A stretch of DNA of 64,000 bases from Chrysomallon squamiferum (taxonomy: Eukaryota > Mollusca > Gastropoda > Neomphalida > Peltospiridae). Made by a program: the position numbers and the translations under genes. Of the stretch, positions 1 through 64,000 are shown piece by piece. The stretch spans positions 3,341,829 through 3,405,828 of the forward strand of contig CM022678.1 of NCBI GenBank assembly GCA_012295275.1, given 5' to 3'. The notes below the pieces were generated by a model. That model had not been told where the DNA came from. It ran no database searches and worked only from the letters and a program-made list of their open reading frames with translations. How positions within the stretch are numbered: the first letter of the stretch is position 1; every line of letters begins with the position of its first letter.

Positions 1-64000
<64,000 letters not shown>

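Overview
This window is an AT-rich stretch of an animal genome, packed with microsatellites. Many short minus-strand exons have canonical splice sites and encode extracellular modules (EGF-like, von Willebrand D, C8-like, laminin-G-like). An invertebrate is most likely. The dense AAT, AAAT and GT/GA repeats and introns of a few hundred bases would suit a lophotrochozoan such as a mollusc, but that placement is only an inference. There is one 200-base assembly gap (8801-9000).

Essentially the whole window is the inside of ONE enormous minus-strand gene. I traced 70 coding exons, named w1 (63468-63623) to w70 (1-6338) in transcript order. They add up to about 29.3 kb of coding sequence, or roughly 9,700 residues. 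Neither the start codon nor the stop codon is in the window. Reading frame and intron phase carry through every junction except one at the assembly gap, where an exon must be missing. Five exon-internal one-base frame breaks also occur: 1177-1180, 2461-2465, 13980-13983, 30283-30285 and 61981-61983. These are either assembly errors or real lesions.

From w1 to w65 (63.6 kb down to 9.07 kb) the protein is about 17 copies of a 420-450 residue unit that I cannot assign to a named family. For reference I divide the unit into seven segments. A: ITVDxGGxISADGxG, then GHGGSGG, then YGDxxxPxxxGSGGG. B: GGGIIxLxV, LxVDGxIxAxG, GGGSGGSIxI. C: GxGxIxAxGG, then GGGGGGRIAVYY. D: FxGxxxAxGG, GGAGTVYL, TLIIDNxG. 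E: SGRAWIL, then FDELQIYGxAHLAL. F: GDRSGxLHIGxxQ, then LPFxxxVYxxGxLxLAP. G: xGxLxxVxNLTLxxGG, FxxIxIQDxGxV, VEGGGxLxGxxLTI. Two units carry an inserted galactose-binding-like (discoidin-like) stretch (w14-w15 and w28-w30). One carries a cysteine-rich insert (w43). Three units sit inside one 3.8 kb exon (w10) and about two in another (w61).

From w66 to w70 (8.5 kb down to 1) the protein becomes a cysteine-rich adhesive tail: EGF-like repeats, an FGYNN-motif domain, then at least three and a half tandem copies of an EGF - VWFD - LamG - C8-like module of about 610 residues, all in one exon. Everything visible suits a very large secreted or surface-anchored matrix protein. The signal peptide and any membrane anchor lie outside the window.

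The introns hold simple repeats, one clear MITE with terminal inverted repeats (23396-23731), one probable second MITE (60351-61030), a decayed hAT-type transposase fragment (25540-25905), and several small tandem duplications of exon edges.
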